DNA of 64,000 nucleotides from Hordeum vulgare subsp. vulgare. Taxonomy: Eukaryota > Streptophyta > Magnoliopsida > Poales > Poaceae. The stretch covers positions 506,403,225 to 506,467,224 of the forward strand of contig NC_058518.1 of assembly GCF_904849725.1 (NCBI RefSeq), given 5' to 3'. Below are positions 34,951-45,175 of this stretch, one piece after another. Numbering within the stretch: position 1 is the stretch's first letter; every line of letters begins with the position of its first letter. Made by a program: the position numbers and the translations under genes. Under the pieces are notes generated by a model that was not told where the DNA came from, did no database searches, and worked only from the letters and a program-made list of their open reading frames with translations.

Positions 34951-36761
34951 TGTTGGAATTATGCCCTAGAGGCAATAATAAATATTGTTATTATTATAAT
35001 TCCTGTATCAAGATAATCGTTTATTATCCATGCTATAATTGTATTGAATGAAGACTCATTTACATGTGTGGATACATAGACAAAACACCGTCCCTAGCAA
35101 GCCTCTAGTTGGCTAGCCAGTTGATCAAAGATAGTCAGTGTCTTCTGATTATGAACAAGGTGTTGTTGCTTGATAACTGGATCACGTCATTAGGAGAATC
35201 ACGTGATGGACTAGACCCAAACTAATAAATGTAGCATGTTGATCGTGTCATTTTGTTGCTACTGTTTTCTGCGTGTCAAGTATTTATTCCTATGACCATG
35301 AGATCATATAACTCACTGACACCGGAGGAATGCTTTGTGTGTATCAAACGTCGCAACGTAACTGGGTGACTATAAAGATGCTCTACAGGTATCTCCGAAG
35401 GTGTTAGTTGAGTTAGTATGGATCAAGACTGGGATTTGTCACTCCGTGTGACGGAGAGGTATCTCGGGGCCCACTCGGTAATACAACATCACACACAAGC
35501 CTTGCAAGCAATGTGACTTAGTGTAAGTTGCGGGATCTTGTATTACGGAACGAGTAAAGAGACTTGCCGGTAAACGAGATTGAAATAGGTATGCGGATAC
35601 TGACGATCGAATCTCGGGCAAGTAACATACCGAAGGACAAAGGGCATACGGGATTATATGAATCCTTGGCACTGAGGTTCAAACGATAAGATCTTCGTAG
35701 AATATGTAGGATCCAATATGGGCATCCAGGTCCCGCTATTGGATATTGACCGAGGAGTCTCTCGGGTCATGTCTACATAGTTCTCGAACCCGCAGGGTCT
35801 GCACACTTAAGGTTCGACGTTGTTTTATGCGTATTTGAGTTATATGGTTGGTTACCGAATGTTGTTCGGAGTCCCGGATGAGATCACGGACGTCACGAGG
35901 GTTTCCGGAATGGTCCGGAAACGAAGATTGATATATAGGATGACCTCATTTGATTACCGGAAGGTTTTCGGAGTTACCGGGAATGTACCGGGAATGACGA
36001 ATGGGTTCCGGGAGTTCACCGGGGGGGCAACCCACCCCAGGGAAGCCCATAGGCCTCGAGGGTGGCACACCAGCCCTTAGTGGGCTGGTGGGACAGCCCA
36101 AGAGGGTCCTATGCGCCTAGAGAAGAAAATCAAAGAGAAAGAAAAAAAAAGGAGGTGGGAAGGGAAGGAAGGACTCCCTCCCACCAAAACAAGTCCAACT
36201 CGGTTTGGGGGGGGAACCTTCCCCCTTGGACTCGGCCGACCCCCTTGGGGCTCCTTGAGCCCCAAGGCAAGGTCCCCTCCCTCCCACCTATATATACGGA
36301 GGTATTGGGGCTGATTTGAGACGACTTTTCCACGGCAGCCCGACCACATACCTCCACGGTTTTTCCTCTAGATCGCGTTTCTGCGGAGCTCGGGCGGAGC
36401 CCTGCTGAGACAAGGTCATCACCAACCTCCTGAGCGTCGTCACGCTGCCGGAGAACTCTTCCACCTCTCCGTCTCTCTTGCTGGATCAAGAAGGCCGAGA
36501 TCATCGTCGAGCTGTACGTGTGCTGAACGCGGAGGTGCCGTCCGTTCGGTACTAGATCGTGGGACTGATCTCAGGATTGTTCGCGGGGCGGATCGAGGGA
36601 CGTGAGGACGTTCCACTACATCAACCGCGTTTACTAACGCTTCTGTTGTACGATCTACAAGGGTACGTAGATCACTCATCCCCTCTCGTAGATGGACACC
36701 ACCATGATAGGTCTTCGTGCGCGTAGGAAAATTTGTGTTTCCCATGCGACGTTCCCCAACA
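34951..36761 (+). repeat. Copia-2 3' LTR, full length 1811 bp
   Basis: It runs TGTTGGAATTATG to GTTCCCCAACA, with TATA box TATATATA at 36289-36296. It is the only complete Copia LTR in the window and serves as the reference for the truncated and split copies. Confidence 0.95.
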
Positions 36762-36904
36762 GAAATTGGGTCTATGAAACAAACCTCATGCTTGCTGACA
36801 TCTTCATGGTGAGCTCACGTACGGTGTAGCGGCTACAGTAGACTCAGTTGTGCCTCAAGAACTACCTATGTCATTGCAGACCACCAGCGAGTCCGTGTTA
36901 TTCG

Positions 36905-37021
36905 TCACACATGCATCAAAGGCCTTATTTCTTCGTCGTGGAAACCTCCATCAGAGTCTATGGCCGCCCACGTAATGACATCCTTGACGGGAATTTCCTC
37001 GAACACCCGGTGGGCGGCCAT
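36905..37021 (-). pseudogene. PPR-like gene fragment inside D2
   Basis: The minus strand gives MAAHRVFEEIPVKDVITWAA followed by IDSDGG, which resembles the second helix and linker of a pentatricopeptide repeat (A-x-VF-x-E-x-P-x-KDV-x-TW). Another frame just upstream (about 37075-37220) encodes HDIVLWAGTNDVLRLVDMLR, also PPR-like, but ends at a TAG. The fragment is frameshifted, short and lies within a DNA transposon, so it looks like captured host sequence. PPR proteins bind organelle RNA; this one cannot. Identification is by pattern only. Confidence 0.5.
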
Positions 37022-37483
37022 CGTACCTCGCCTAGGAGAGCAGCATCCCATTGGCTACCAGTAGGGGAAGGCTAGATGCGGCCATCCAGCGACGATGTCG
37101 GCGACCTCGTGAAGTCGACAGAAGCCCGGGGGAGGGAGATGTAGACGTCCACGTCGGGATCAACGCGGAGCATGTCCACGAGGCGAAGAACGTCATTGGT
37201 GCCCGCCCATAGGACGATGTCGTGCCCATCGACAGTTCATCGCTGTTATCCTGCTTGTTGTGGTCGCTGCTGCGCTGAAGGTAGACATAAAAGGAGGGGA
37301 GCGGAGTGGAAAGAAGAGGAAGGCGGGCCGAGGGGAGTCGCCGGTGTGGCCGTTGGAGCGGCGACCGGTTTCCGGTGGGAGGCGCAGAGTCGGGTGGTCG
37401 GGCCGGGGCATATCTCGCATGTGGTGGCGCAGACGGGGGGGGGGGGGGGTTGGGGGAGGAATACCCTAGTGAATCGTTTTCAT

Positions 37484-37710
37484 GTGGTGGGTGTACTGCG
37501 GGTTCAAATAGCATAAAAAGGAGGGGGTTTTTTGTAAAAACGTTACGGTGGGTTTTCCGACGGAAGCAATAGCCTCTTTATTATTAGGTATAGATTTTCA
37601 CGTGGTGGGTGTACTGCAGGTTCAAATGGCATAAAAAGGAGGGTTTTTTTTGTAAAAACGTTACGGTGGGTTTTCCGACGAAAGCAATAGCCTCTTTATT
37701 ATTAGGTATA
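37484..37710. repeat. Terminal 118-bp tandem duplication of D2
   Basis: GTGGTGGGTGTACTGC at 37484 and 37602 starts two copies of a 118-bp unit, each ending AGCCTCTTTATTATTAGGTATA. The unit is the D2 right terminus, so the element carries two right ends in tandem. Confidence 0.85.
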
Positions 37711-38473
37711 CAATAATGCTTTTTGGAGTAATTATAATGCCTTTTCTCTCATAATATGCAAGGTATACACAAAGGGGGAGAATTCTAGCAGCTGGAAATC
37801 TGGACCTAAAAAAGCTACGTCGGGCTACCTATTCTGCACAACTCCAAATGAGCTGAAACTTTCGAGGAATGTTTATGGAATATTTGAGGAATATTGGAGT
37901 AAGTACCAGAGGAGCCCCACCAGGTGGGCACAACCCACCTGGGCGAGCCAGGGAGCCTAGGCGCGCCCTTTGGGTTGTGCTCACCCAGGCCCACCTTCGG
38001 TGCCCCTCTTCTGTTATATAAGTCATTTTGACCTAGAAAAAAAGGAGGAAAGGACTTTCGGGATGAAGCGTCGCTGTCTCGAGGTTTGTTCAAGTAAGAA
38101 CAGCACCTAAGCACCGGTCCACCCAAATACCAAATTATCAAAGTAGTGAACACGAATTAAGCCAACATGATGAAAGTGACTAGATGAAATTCCCGTGTAC
38201 CCTCAAGAACACTTTGCTTATCATAAGAGACCGTTTTGGCTAGTCCTTTGCCTCAAAAGTATTGGGCTATCTTGCTGCACTTTTGTTACTACTATCGTTA
38301 CTTGCTCGTTACAAATTAGCTTGCTATCAAACTACTCCGCTACTTACAATTTTAGCACTTGCACACATTATCTTGCTGAAAACCACTTGTTATTTTCTTC
38401 TGTTCCTCGTTGGGTTCGACACTCTTACTTATCAAAAAGGCTACAATTGACCCCATATACTTGTGGGTCATCA

Positions 38474-38930
38474 GCAACACACAAATTTATAGTTGGAGGT
38501 CTATCGCCAAAGGTTGTGATGGTAGCCTCTTGCCACGTCAACTTTGCCAGCGGGTGTTGACCAGAAGTCTACCATCATTGACCATTTCGGTAGCCCACAT
38601 ATTTCTACTACCAAAGGGGCAGATCCAAAAAATACAAATATAGATCAGATCGTGCTAAACGTCGTCAAAAGGGTCAGAACGGTGAATTCGACCCCTCTAT
38701 CTCACCACTCAACACTTAATAAAAGTTAACACACATTTAGAACATCTATACCCGGACTTCGTAAATCTGACTCCCTACACATCTATGGACGCATCCGGGC
38801 ACGTCCATGGACGCATCCGGACGGCCCCTCGTATCGTGTGTCCGGCATCCACATATCTCAAGTTCGAACTATAAAATACATGTAAATCCATACACGTCCA
38901 TCATACACTCCAATGTCTCATGTAAATAAC
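38474..38930. other. Sequence right of the Gypsy C LTR, no gene
   Basis: No ORF of note. It contains TATGGACGCATCCGG twice (about 38783 and 38808). It may be the original host locus; GCAAC at 38474-38478 would be the Gypsy C TSD. Confidence 0.4.
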
Positions 38931-38931
38931 G

Positions 38932-39186
38932 AATATTTGGTAGCGAAAATGCATATTCTTATATGACTTTTTTTACAACAAGAGCATATATTCATCATCG
39001 TCCGACGGCGGATGATGATGGTGTTGTGGTTGCTACTTTGGTCCTTAATGAGCACATCTTAAGGCAAATATTTGGTAGAGAAAATACATATCTCTTACAT
39101 TTTTTCACAACAAGATCATATGTTCATTGTGGTTGCTACTTTGATCATCAATGAGCACATCTCAAGGCAGCGACCATCATTTTACG
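38932..39186. repeat. Two-copy tandem repeat, 135-bp period
   Basis: AATATTTGGTAG at 38932 and 39067 begins two copies containing ACAACAAGA(G/T)CATAT, GTGGTTGCTACTTTG and AATGAGCACATCT. Copy 1 has a CATCATCG..GATGATGATGG stretch lost from copy 2. Confidence 0.8.
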
Positions 39187-39187
39187 G

Positions 39188-39758
39188 GATCAATCCCGGA
39201 TCATGCTCCATGGTGGAATCGTAACAAGGAAAGCGGGCATTGCCTCCCCTGCAATCATAGGTGTGGCTACTTTTTTTTTACTTCCAGTGTATTTGCTACA
39301 ATTTAAAATTTATTTGATTTATAATTTTCATTTATTTGGTTGTAAACTATGTGAATTTTATTTGTTTAACAATTTACAAGATCAATCCCGAATCATGCTT
39401 CATGGTGGAATCGTAACAAGAAAAGCGGGCAATGCCTACCCTGCAATCATAGGTGTGGCTACTTTTTTTTACTTCGAGTGTATTTGCTACAATTTAAAAT
39501 TTACTTAATTTATGATCTTCATTTATTTGGTTGTAAACTATGTGAATTTTATTTGTTTAACAATTTACGGGATCAATCCCAAATCATGCTCCATGATGGA
39601 ATCGTAACAAGGATAGTGGGCATTGCCTACCCTGCAATCATAGGTGCGACTACTTTTTTATACTTCCAGTGTATTTGCTATAATTTAAAATTTATTTGAT
39701 TTATGATTTTCATTTATTTGGTTGTAAACTATGTGAATTTTATTTGTTTAACAATGTG
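39188..39758. repeat. Three-copy tandem repeat, 191-192 bp period
   Basis: GATCAATCCC at 39188, 39380 and 39571 starts three units. All contain GGTGGAATCGTAACAAG-like sequence, the core CCTGCAATCATAGGTG and an AT-rich tail ending TTTATTTGTTTAACAAT. The short ORFs here are by-products of the repeat. Confidence 0.9.
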
Positions 39759-40552
39759 CAATTCGATTCATTTGGTTGTGAATGATATTTAAAAAAGAAA
39801 TGGGTTGGGCCAAATGGGTGGCCCAGTCAGGTTCACTGCATAGGAAACCGTGGATAAGGGGCGAACGCAGTTAAACTGGCGATCCAAATGGACAAAAAAC
39901 AAACAAAACCCACGCCATTTGAATCGATGTGTTGGAACTACCCTAAGCACAAGAATTAATCCATGCAGAAACATCAGTATAATTGAATTACACACAGGCA
40001 ACCGTTGTATCTGAAACCAGTGCAGGAACAAACCAGACATAGTTTCCACTACTAGCCAGGCAGAGGCGAAACCTGGGTGCTGACGGTTTTAACAAGAAAA
40101 AGAAAAAGGAAACCTGCTTTGCATCTTCATCTGGGTGGTCAAAAACCTGGGTTTAATTCGTCCATTTCATGTTAGCGCTTCTACAGGCATGTTAAAGAGG
40201 TCACCCAAAATTTTAAAGTAAACTAAGCCATATTGCTCTACGCAGTTCTAGATTTATTTTCCTTTCCAGGGAGACTATCCACTACTACACCAGGAAGTAT
40301 AAGTTTCAGCATCTAGCTTTCGCAGGTACATCTTTCCAGCAAGCAATGCCGGATTGCATTTCCTCGACCAAGACGTAGCCGTGTGTGTTGCCACAAGCAT
40401 ATGTCATAGTCAAGTTGCACCGCAAGGCACGCATGAACACCAGAACTTTTTTAAGTTGTAATAACAAGGAGGAAAACAAGTTGGTGTCAGCAGAATCTAT
40501 TCCAAGCAACGTTCGGCCCAAATCTAGAACAAGACATCGGTACAATAGGATT
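39759..40552. other. 3' flank of the proteasome gene
   Basis: No additional gene is visible. The part near 40552 should hold the 3' UTR and polyadenylation site of the minus-strand gene; I cannot fix its end. Pyrimidine-rich and AAAAAGAAAAAGGAAA tracts lie near 40095. Confidence 0.5.
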
Positions 40553-43500
40553 TCACTGGACCATCGCATCAGAGCTCCCAGCTGCGAGAATGTCAAGGAG
40601 CGAGTTCTGGGGCTTCATCTCTTCATGCCACAGTGGCAGTATGTCACCAGGGTGGAAGCTCCTCTTAACACCCTCCTCGTTAATCTGTGAAATAGTCCTC
40701 AAATCAGTACGGCTAACTAGGTAGACAAAGTCTTTGGGAAAACAAAGAGCAGTTATTAAGGTGCAATCTCAAATTTTAACAAGGAGGCACATTTCGACAA
40801 GCTGGTAAGATTACCAAAGGCACAATTTGCAAAACAAGATGAGAACAGATCGGACAGAGAAAAAGGTGTGCCAACCTATTCCAAATGACATTTTAAGCAC
40901 AACCCAATCTAGACAAGTTCAAAAAATGAAGGCACAAGGGTACATATCTCACACCTATGCAATGATTTTCCACGAAAGTTGGTACATTTGGTTTTAAAAT
41001 TTTACTCGTCTCATTTTAAAAACCATGAGAAGAGACTGAGATGTTGGTTTTAGTTTTGACTGATACCTGATCTTGGTTATTGAAGCCATCACAGGAGAGT
41101 ATTTATGTTGCAGAATAATAAGTCCATTCAAATAAGTCCAGATTTCTATAGTGTTGTGCTAAAAAGCACGGATACGGGGACACAGACACGGCGACACGCA
41201 TTCGGGGACACGGGATACGGCATTTTCCAAAAACAGCCCATCGGGGACACGTCAAGTATATATATAAATAAATAAATAATGCCATGTAATATAGAGGTAA
41301 AAAGGAAAAAAAATTAACAAGAGATCGCCCCCAGTCAACAGTAACTCTCTTAACAAAAGCCCAGAGAGGATATTAGTAGTTGGGTCGGCCCAGCTAGTGC
41401 ATGCCACGGATCAATCTGCACCGTCAAAACTCAAGCCCTTTCTCTCTCTGCCCTAATGCTTTGACCAAGCCGCCACTCTCTTGCCATTGCCCCTCCTCCC
41501 AGCGATGGATCTCTCAACTCCCCCGCAGCACCTCTCGCCACCCCCCTCCTCCCAGCGTGCTCCTCTTGCCGCTGCAGCAACGGCAGCAACGAAGCACAAC
41601 AGCAGAGGCACAACAGCAACTGCGGCAGCGGCAGAGGCACAGCAGCAGCAGCACGGCGGTGGGAGGGTGCTCCAGATCCACGCTGCCTGAAGTCGGAGGA
41701 GGGTGCTGCTCCGACCGGTGGATTAATCGATCCCTTCGCGTGTCCCCTACGTGTCCCAGCCGTTTCCTCCCTTTTCTTTTCTTTTTTTAATTCATAATTC
41801 AGGAAATACGGCGGGATACGCGTATCCCCGCGTGTCCGAGCGTATCCCCGTGTCCGACCGTATCAGCACGGGGATTCGGCAACTTCTGCCGTGTCCATGC
41901 TTTTTAGGTGTTGTGTATTTCTGAACCAAAAGAAACAAAGAATGAAATTTGTATGAAAACAACACTTACAGTAACAGTGCGAACAACCCCTCCACTAGCA
42001 CCATCACGAGCAATGGCAAGGGAAACCACCTTCACCACAAACTTCTGTTGAGATCAGGACAAGGAAAAACATGTTAGGAGATGCGCTGCAATGATCCAAA
42101 GCCTTACTAATGAGAAATGATGGTTCAGCCATACAATTCAGTACTATGTAACAGGGATCAAAAAAATCAGGACTATGTAATTAATATCACAATTTATTCT
42201 CACAATTTCAATGATGATGCTAATTGACAGAAAAGCCATAAAAAACTTTATTGCACTTCAAGGAAAAAAGAGCACCATTGCATGTCACAACTACAAAATA
42301 AGCACCATAGAAGCATTATGGAAACTGAAGATAGCTCTAGACTGGACTGTGGCTCATGCATTAGATAAACTATGTCCTATCACTAATGTTTTGGCAGAAA
42401 AGATCTCCTAATTCTTTCTAGTCCCTCAGAAGAAACTAAATGACGTACCTCAGCTTCTTCCTGGGTCATACCCTCTTTCCACTCATGATCCATCAATCCA
42501 TACAGGTAACTGGAACCAGATCCTGAAAAGCCCAGCGATAACATAAAGTGTGAGAACGTGCACCTGGTATATCATACACTAAAGCCGGATTAGCATAACT
42601 CCATGCTCAGTGTTTCTCAGCACTCAACAGAGATAGATTGCACTCAACCAGAATAAGAAGTGTTGTTAACATCCCAGTATATTTTAAAAAACCGCAAGCG
42701 ACTAAGTGCGTACAAGCTTGCCAGAGTGCACAAGGTTTGTTGCAAAAGAGACCTAGAAGTAGAAGCTACTAAAAGATGTCAACTCAACTACTCAAGTATA
42801 GGTAAGGAATGATGCACTTCTACTATTGGGGAAGCTAACCTCCAATTGCAAATGGTTGCCTCAGAATCGTTCCACCAAGAGGGACAGAGTAAATTTGGCC
42901 TCCCTCGTATTTGTCCCATCCACCAACTATCATTCCAGCTTGCAACATGCTCTGGACATTGATAAAGAATAAATAAGAAATGGCATGACATGTGTATCAA
43001 GAAGGTAAACAAACATTAAGCACCATCTCTTGTTATCTCGAAGGCTAGAGAAGATATACCTTGTTCTGATAGGCCAATAACCTAACTAAGTTGGATGCAA
43101 CTTTCACGGTAGCTGGTTGCCCAAGCTGGATTCTGTACATGATAAAGGACAAATTTAACATCAGAAACTTCCAAATCAAATACTCAATTGACTATGATCA
43201 TGACCTACGGGATCTAAGTTCCATGTAATTCATTCAATGCTAAAAAGTGGTTTGCACAAAGTACTTCTTACGTGTGCTGGTGGAGAAAATAACGTACATA
43301 ATCCGAAATAATTTGTGTGTCAGCAGCCTGCAAGATAATGAGAAACATGCTACCAATGAGACATACGGCGTATATGAAAAGAAAATAGCATGTCTGACTA
43401 GCAAACACAAAGCAGACGATGAACACTGATGGTTTATAAGCACTTACAGATCCAGAGCGGCAGACGTAGACATTATCAGTCAGTTGACTAATCTTGTCCG

Positions 43501-44161
43501 AAGCACGGTTCGCCACATACATTCCTGTCAGGCAGCAAACAGACATTAAACAATGCAAGTAAAAATGCAGAGAGCAAAACAGATCAAATGTGGGGTTCAT
43601 TTATTTATTTATTTATTTCGAACATACGCAGCAAGACTTTGCAACGCTACGGAGATAGCACAGCAGCAGTAACACCTAAGAGGAGCCATGTTTTCCTTCC
43701 AGTCGGTGGGAACATTGTGACAATGGTAGAAGGTTTCAGACTTGACAAAACACAGCACTGCACTCCAAACAAAAGGAGGCAGCAGATATCCGAGTTCCTC
43801 AACGACCCAATAATAACTATCATAGCAAATCCTGGGTTTCCCCTGATGTCGCAACTAGAATACCAGGGGAATCCCCAATAATAACATGGCCCGCAGCACC
43901 AGCCGCGTCCCTCACGGCGGAATCGGACGTCCGACGCGCCATCTCCAACCCTGACCTAGCCGCTGCTGGTGGATCCACGGGGCGGCGCATCAAGGGGGGG
44001 TCGGGATCGGGACAGGGGGGCTTACCGGTGCTGGTCCTGGAGTCGGCGGCGAGGACGACGCCGCCGTCGTAGCAGACGCCGACGATGGTTGTGCCCATCC
44101 GGTGCTCCCCGTCGGTGGGCGCGTCGGCAGAGGAGGGGCCCATGAGCGAGGCGGCGTCCAT
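40553..44161 (-). CDS. PBA1: 20S proteasome subunit beta1 (beta type-6), 8 exons
   Basis: Exons on the minus strand are 44161-44026, 43524-43448, 43327-43272, 43132-43060, 42951-42840, 42522-42449, 42044-41970 and 40684-40553. They total 735 nt, giving 244 aa. All seven introns start GT and end AG, and phases match exactly. The protein has a 23-residue propeptide ending in MG, then mature [20 protein letters not shown]. The catalytic Thr1 (residue 24), Asp17 (residue 40) and Lys33 (residue 56) are present, as is Arg45 (YVCRSGS), which in beta1 shapes the caspase-like S1 pocket. Later blocks include [29 protein letters not shown] and [12 protein letters not shown]. In the cytosol and nucleus it assembles into the inner beta ring and autocleaves before Thr1. 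The length is close to the Arabidopsis protein. It looks fully functional; the last intron carries a transposon. Confidence 0.97.
41159..41907. mobile_element. hAT-like 749-bp element in the last intron of PBA1
   Basis: An 8-bp direct repeat GTGTTGTG flanks it at 41151-41158 and 41908-41915. Terminal inverted repeats are CTAAAAAGCACGGATACGG at the left and CTAAAAAGCATGGACACGG at the right on the opposite strand. Subterminal regions at both ends are packed with GGGGACACG/GGATACG-type repeats facing inward, resembling transposase binding sites. The core is GC-rich with CAG/CAA runs and no transposase. An 8-bp TSD is typical of hAT. It lies in the gene's antisense-neutral intron and leaves the splice sites intact. 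Confidence 0.85.
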
Positions 44162-44376
44162 GGCGGAGATCGACGGACTCGAACCCTAGCAGGCGGTGAG
44201 CGAGCGAGCGAGATGTGGAGCGTGTGGGGGTTCCGCCGCTGGCAATTGTTGCCTGCGCCTCTGCGGGCGGATTTGGCCTCCCACGCAAGAAAGAAAGGAG
44301 ACGGGCCAGGGCCGGTGTCTGGGCCGGACGGGCCGGTTTTCCTTTAAAAAATGCAAAATGCCCATTCAACCCAAAA
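44162..44376 (-). promoter_or_regulatory. 5' flank and probable promoter of PBA1
   Basis: GC-rich sequence directly upstream of the start, with GGGCCGG-type repeats near 44310-44335 and no clear TATA box, as in many housekeeping genes. The part 44216-44376 recurs at about 46552-46700, far from any proteasome coding sequence. Confidence 0.5.
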
Positions 44377-45175
44377 TCACTAATTAAGGAGTACGCATTT
44401 CAAAAATCACTTTCACCTTTTCAGATTATGACAAATGGCGTACTACATGGCGTGTCACTTGTCGCAACCTCGAAGTTTTTTTCTTTTTTCATATATTTTG
44501 TATTTTCAAAACGTGTTATCTCCTAAATCGTGCGTCCAAATCTTGAACCGTTTTTACCCTTGGGTTTCTTGCGTCAATATCTTCAAAACTATATCTCATG
44601 TTGATAGTTTTGACAAAGTCTTTTTTTACGGAAAAAAAAAGTATGCCTCTCGCAATAGGAAAAAACAAAAAACATAATTTTTTCGCTTTTCCTTTTTTGA
44701 GAGGCACGGTCGTGCCTCTCACGAAGGCATAACCATGCATCTCGCTGAAAAATGCATTTTTTTCCTATCCGAGAGGCATAGGTGTGCCTCTCGCAAAGAA
44801 AACAGAAAATGTGTGTTTTTTCTTTCCGAGAGCCGTGCCTTCCGTGAAGGCAAAACCATGTCTCTCGCAAAAAAATGTGTTTTTTTCATTTTCATTGCGA
44901 TGCATCTCGTGATAAAAAAACAAAAAGGGGGGGTTTCGCACAAAAAAAAGATTTTTTTAGTCGAAAAGCTAAGAAAGCGGTGAAAAAACAAAACACCAAA
45001 AAGGTCATAAAAACAATCTAAAAATCCGAAAACACGTTCGACAAAATAAAAAAACGAAGGAAGCGCTCGGAACGCGATACGTGATGGCGGCTGAGAACGC
45101 GTCAAGTAATGACGCATGAAAGTGCTTACTGCGAGGCTCCTGAAAGAACGCTCGCTAACTAGTGGCTCTCCATAC
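44377..45175. repeat. Inserted repeat with GAGAGGCAC/GTGCCTCTC motifs
   Basis: A 0.8 kb block lies between the PBA1 5' flank and the duplicated unit; it has no counterpart in the second copy of the duplication. The part 44643-44920 has at least eight copies of TGCCTCTCGC-like words in both orientations, for example GAGAGGCACGGTCGTGCCTCTC, so it can form hairpins. It is A/T-homopolymer-rich. The class is unknown; clear termini were not found. Confidence 0.6.

Larger units (their letters stand above)
31144..36761 (+). mobile_element. Copia-2: deletion-derivative BARE1/Angela-type element
   Basis: It has perfect 5-bp TSDs, GAAAT at 31139-31143 and 36762-36766. The structure is a truncated 5' LTR (31144-32570), joined directly to the middle of integrase, then RT-RNase H, PPT and full 3' LTR (34951-36761). 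About 390 bp of LTR, the PBS, leader, gag, protease and the first half of integrase are missing. The LTRs are nearly identical by eye, apart from an 8-bp length difference near 31838/35643, so the insertion is recent. Because the TSD is intact but the PBS is gone, the deletion must have followed integration. Confidence 0.95.
28830..37705. mobile_element. D2: longer DNA element with captured sequence, split by Copia-2
   Basis: A second left end (AGCAAAAGGGTCCGTGCGG) starts directly after D1. The right end, TTTTCCGACGAAAGCAATAG then CCTCTTTATTATTAGGTATA, is the counterpart of the D1/D3 right end. Without the 5.6 kb Copia-2 the element is about 3.3 kb. It contains a 159-bp GC-rich duplication and a PPR-like fragment. 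D1 and D2 lie head to tail inside the Gypsy C LTR. Pack-type TIR transposon or Helitron are both possible; no transposase is seen. Confidence 0.6.
28221..38473 (+). repeat. Gypsy C 3' LTR, split by a composite DNA transposon
   Basis: The left fragment is 28221-28279 (TGATACGTCCATTTTTCATC). The right fragment is 37706-38473, ending ATACTTGTGGGTCATCA. The LTR totals about 820 bp without the insert. Fragments such as CTATTCTGCACAACTCC and CTTGTGGGTCATCA are typical of this Triticeae LTR type, as recalled. GTATAC is present on both sides of the insert. The 5' LTR is not in the window. Confidence 0.8.

Noticed and set aside
31144..36761. Copia-2 as an autonomous, active element
   Set aside because: PBS, gag, protease and half of integrase are deleted and the integrase-RT frame is shifted.
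41401..41790. 129-codon ORF inside the hAT-like element
   Set aside because: Gln/Ala/Ser runs arise from CAG/CAA repeats; the ORF is inside a transposon within an intron and has no domain.
43820..44025. Extension of PBA1 exon 1 to 43820 as an alternative short protein
   Set aside because: The GTAAG donor at 44025 and exact phase match to exon 2 explain the sequence; the read-through residues are intron.
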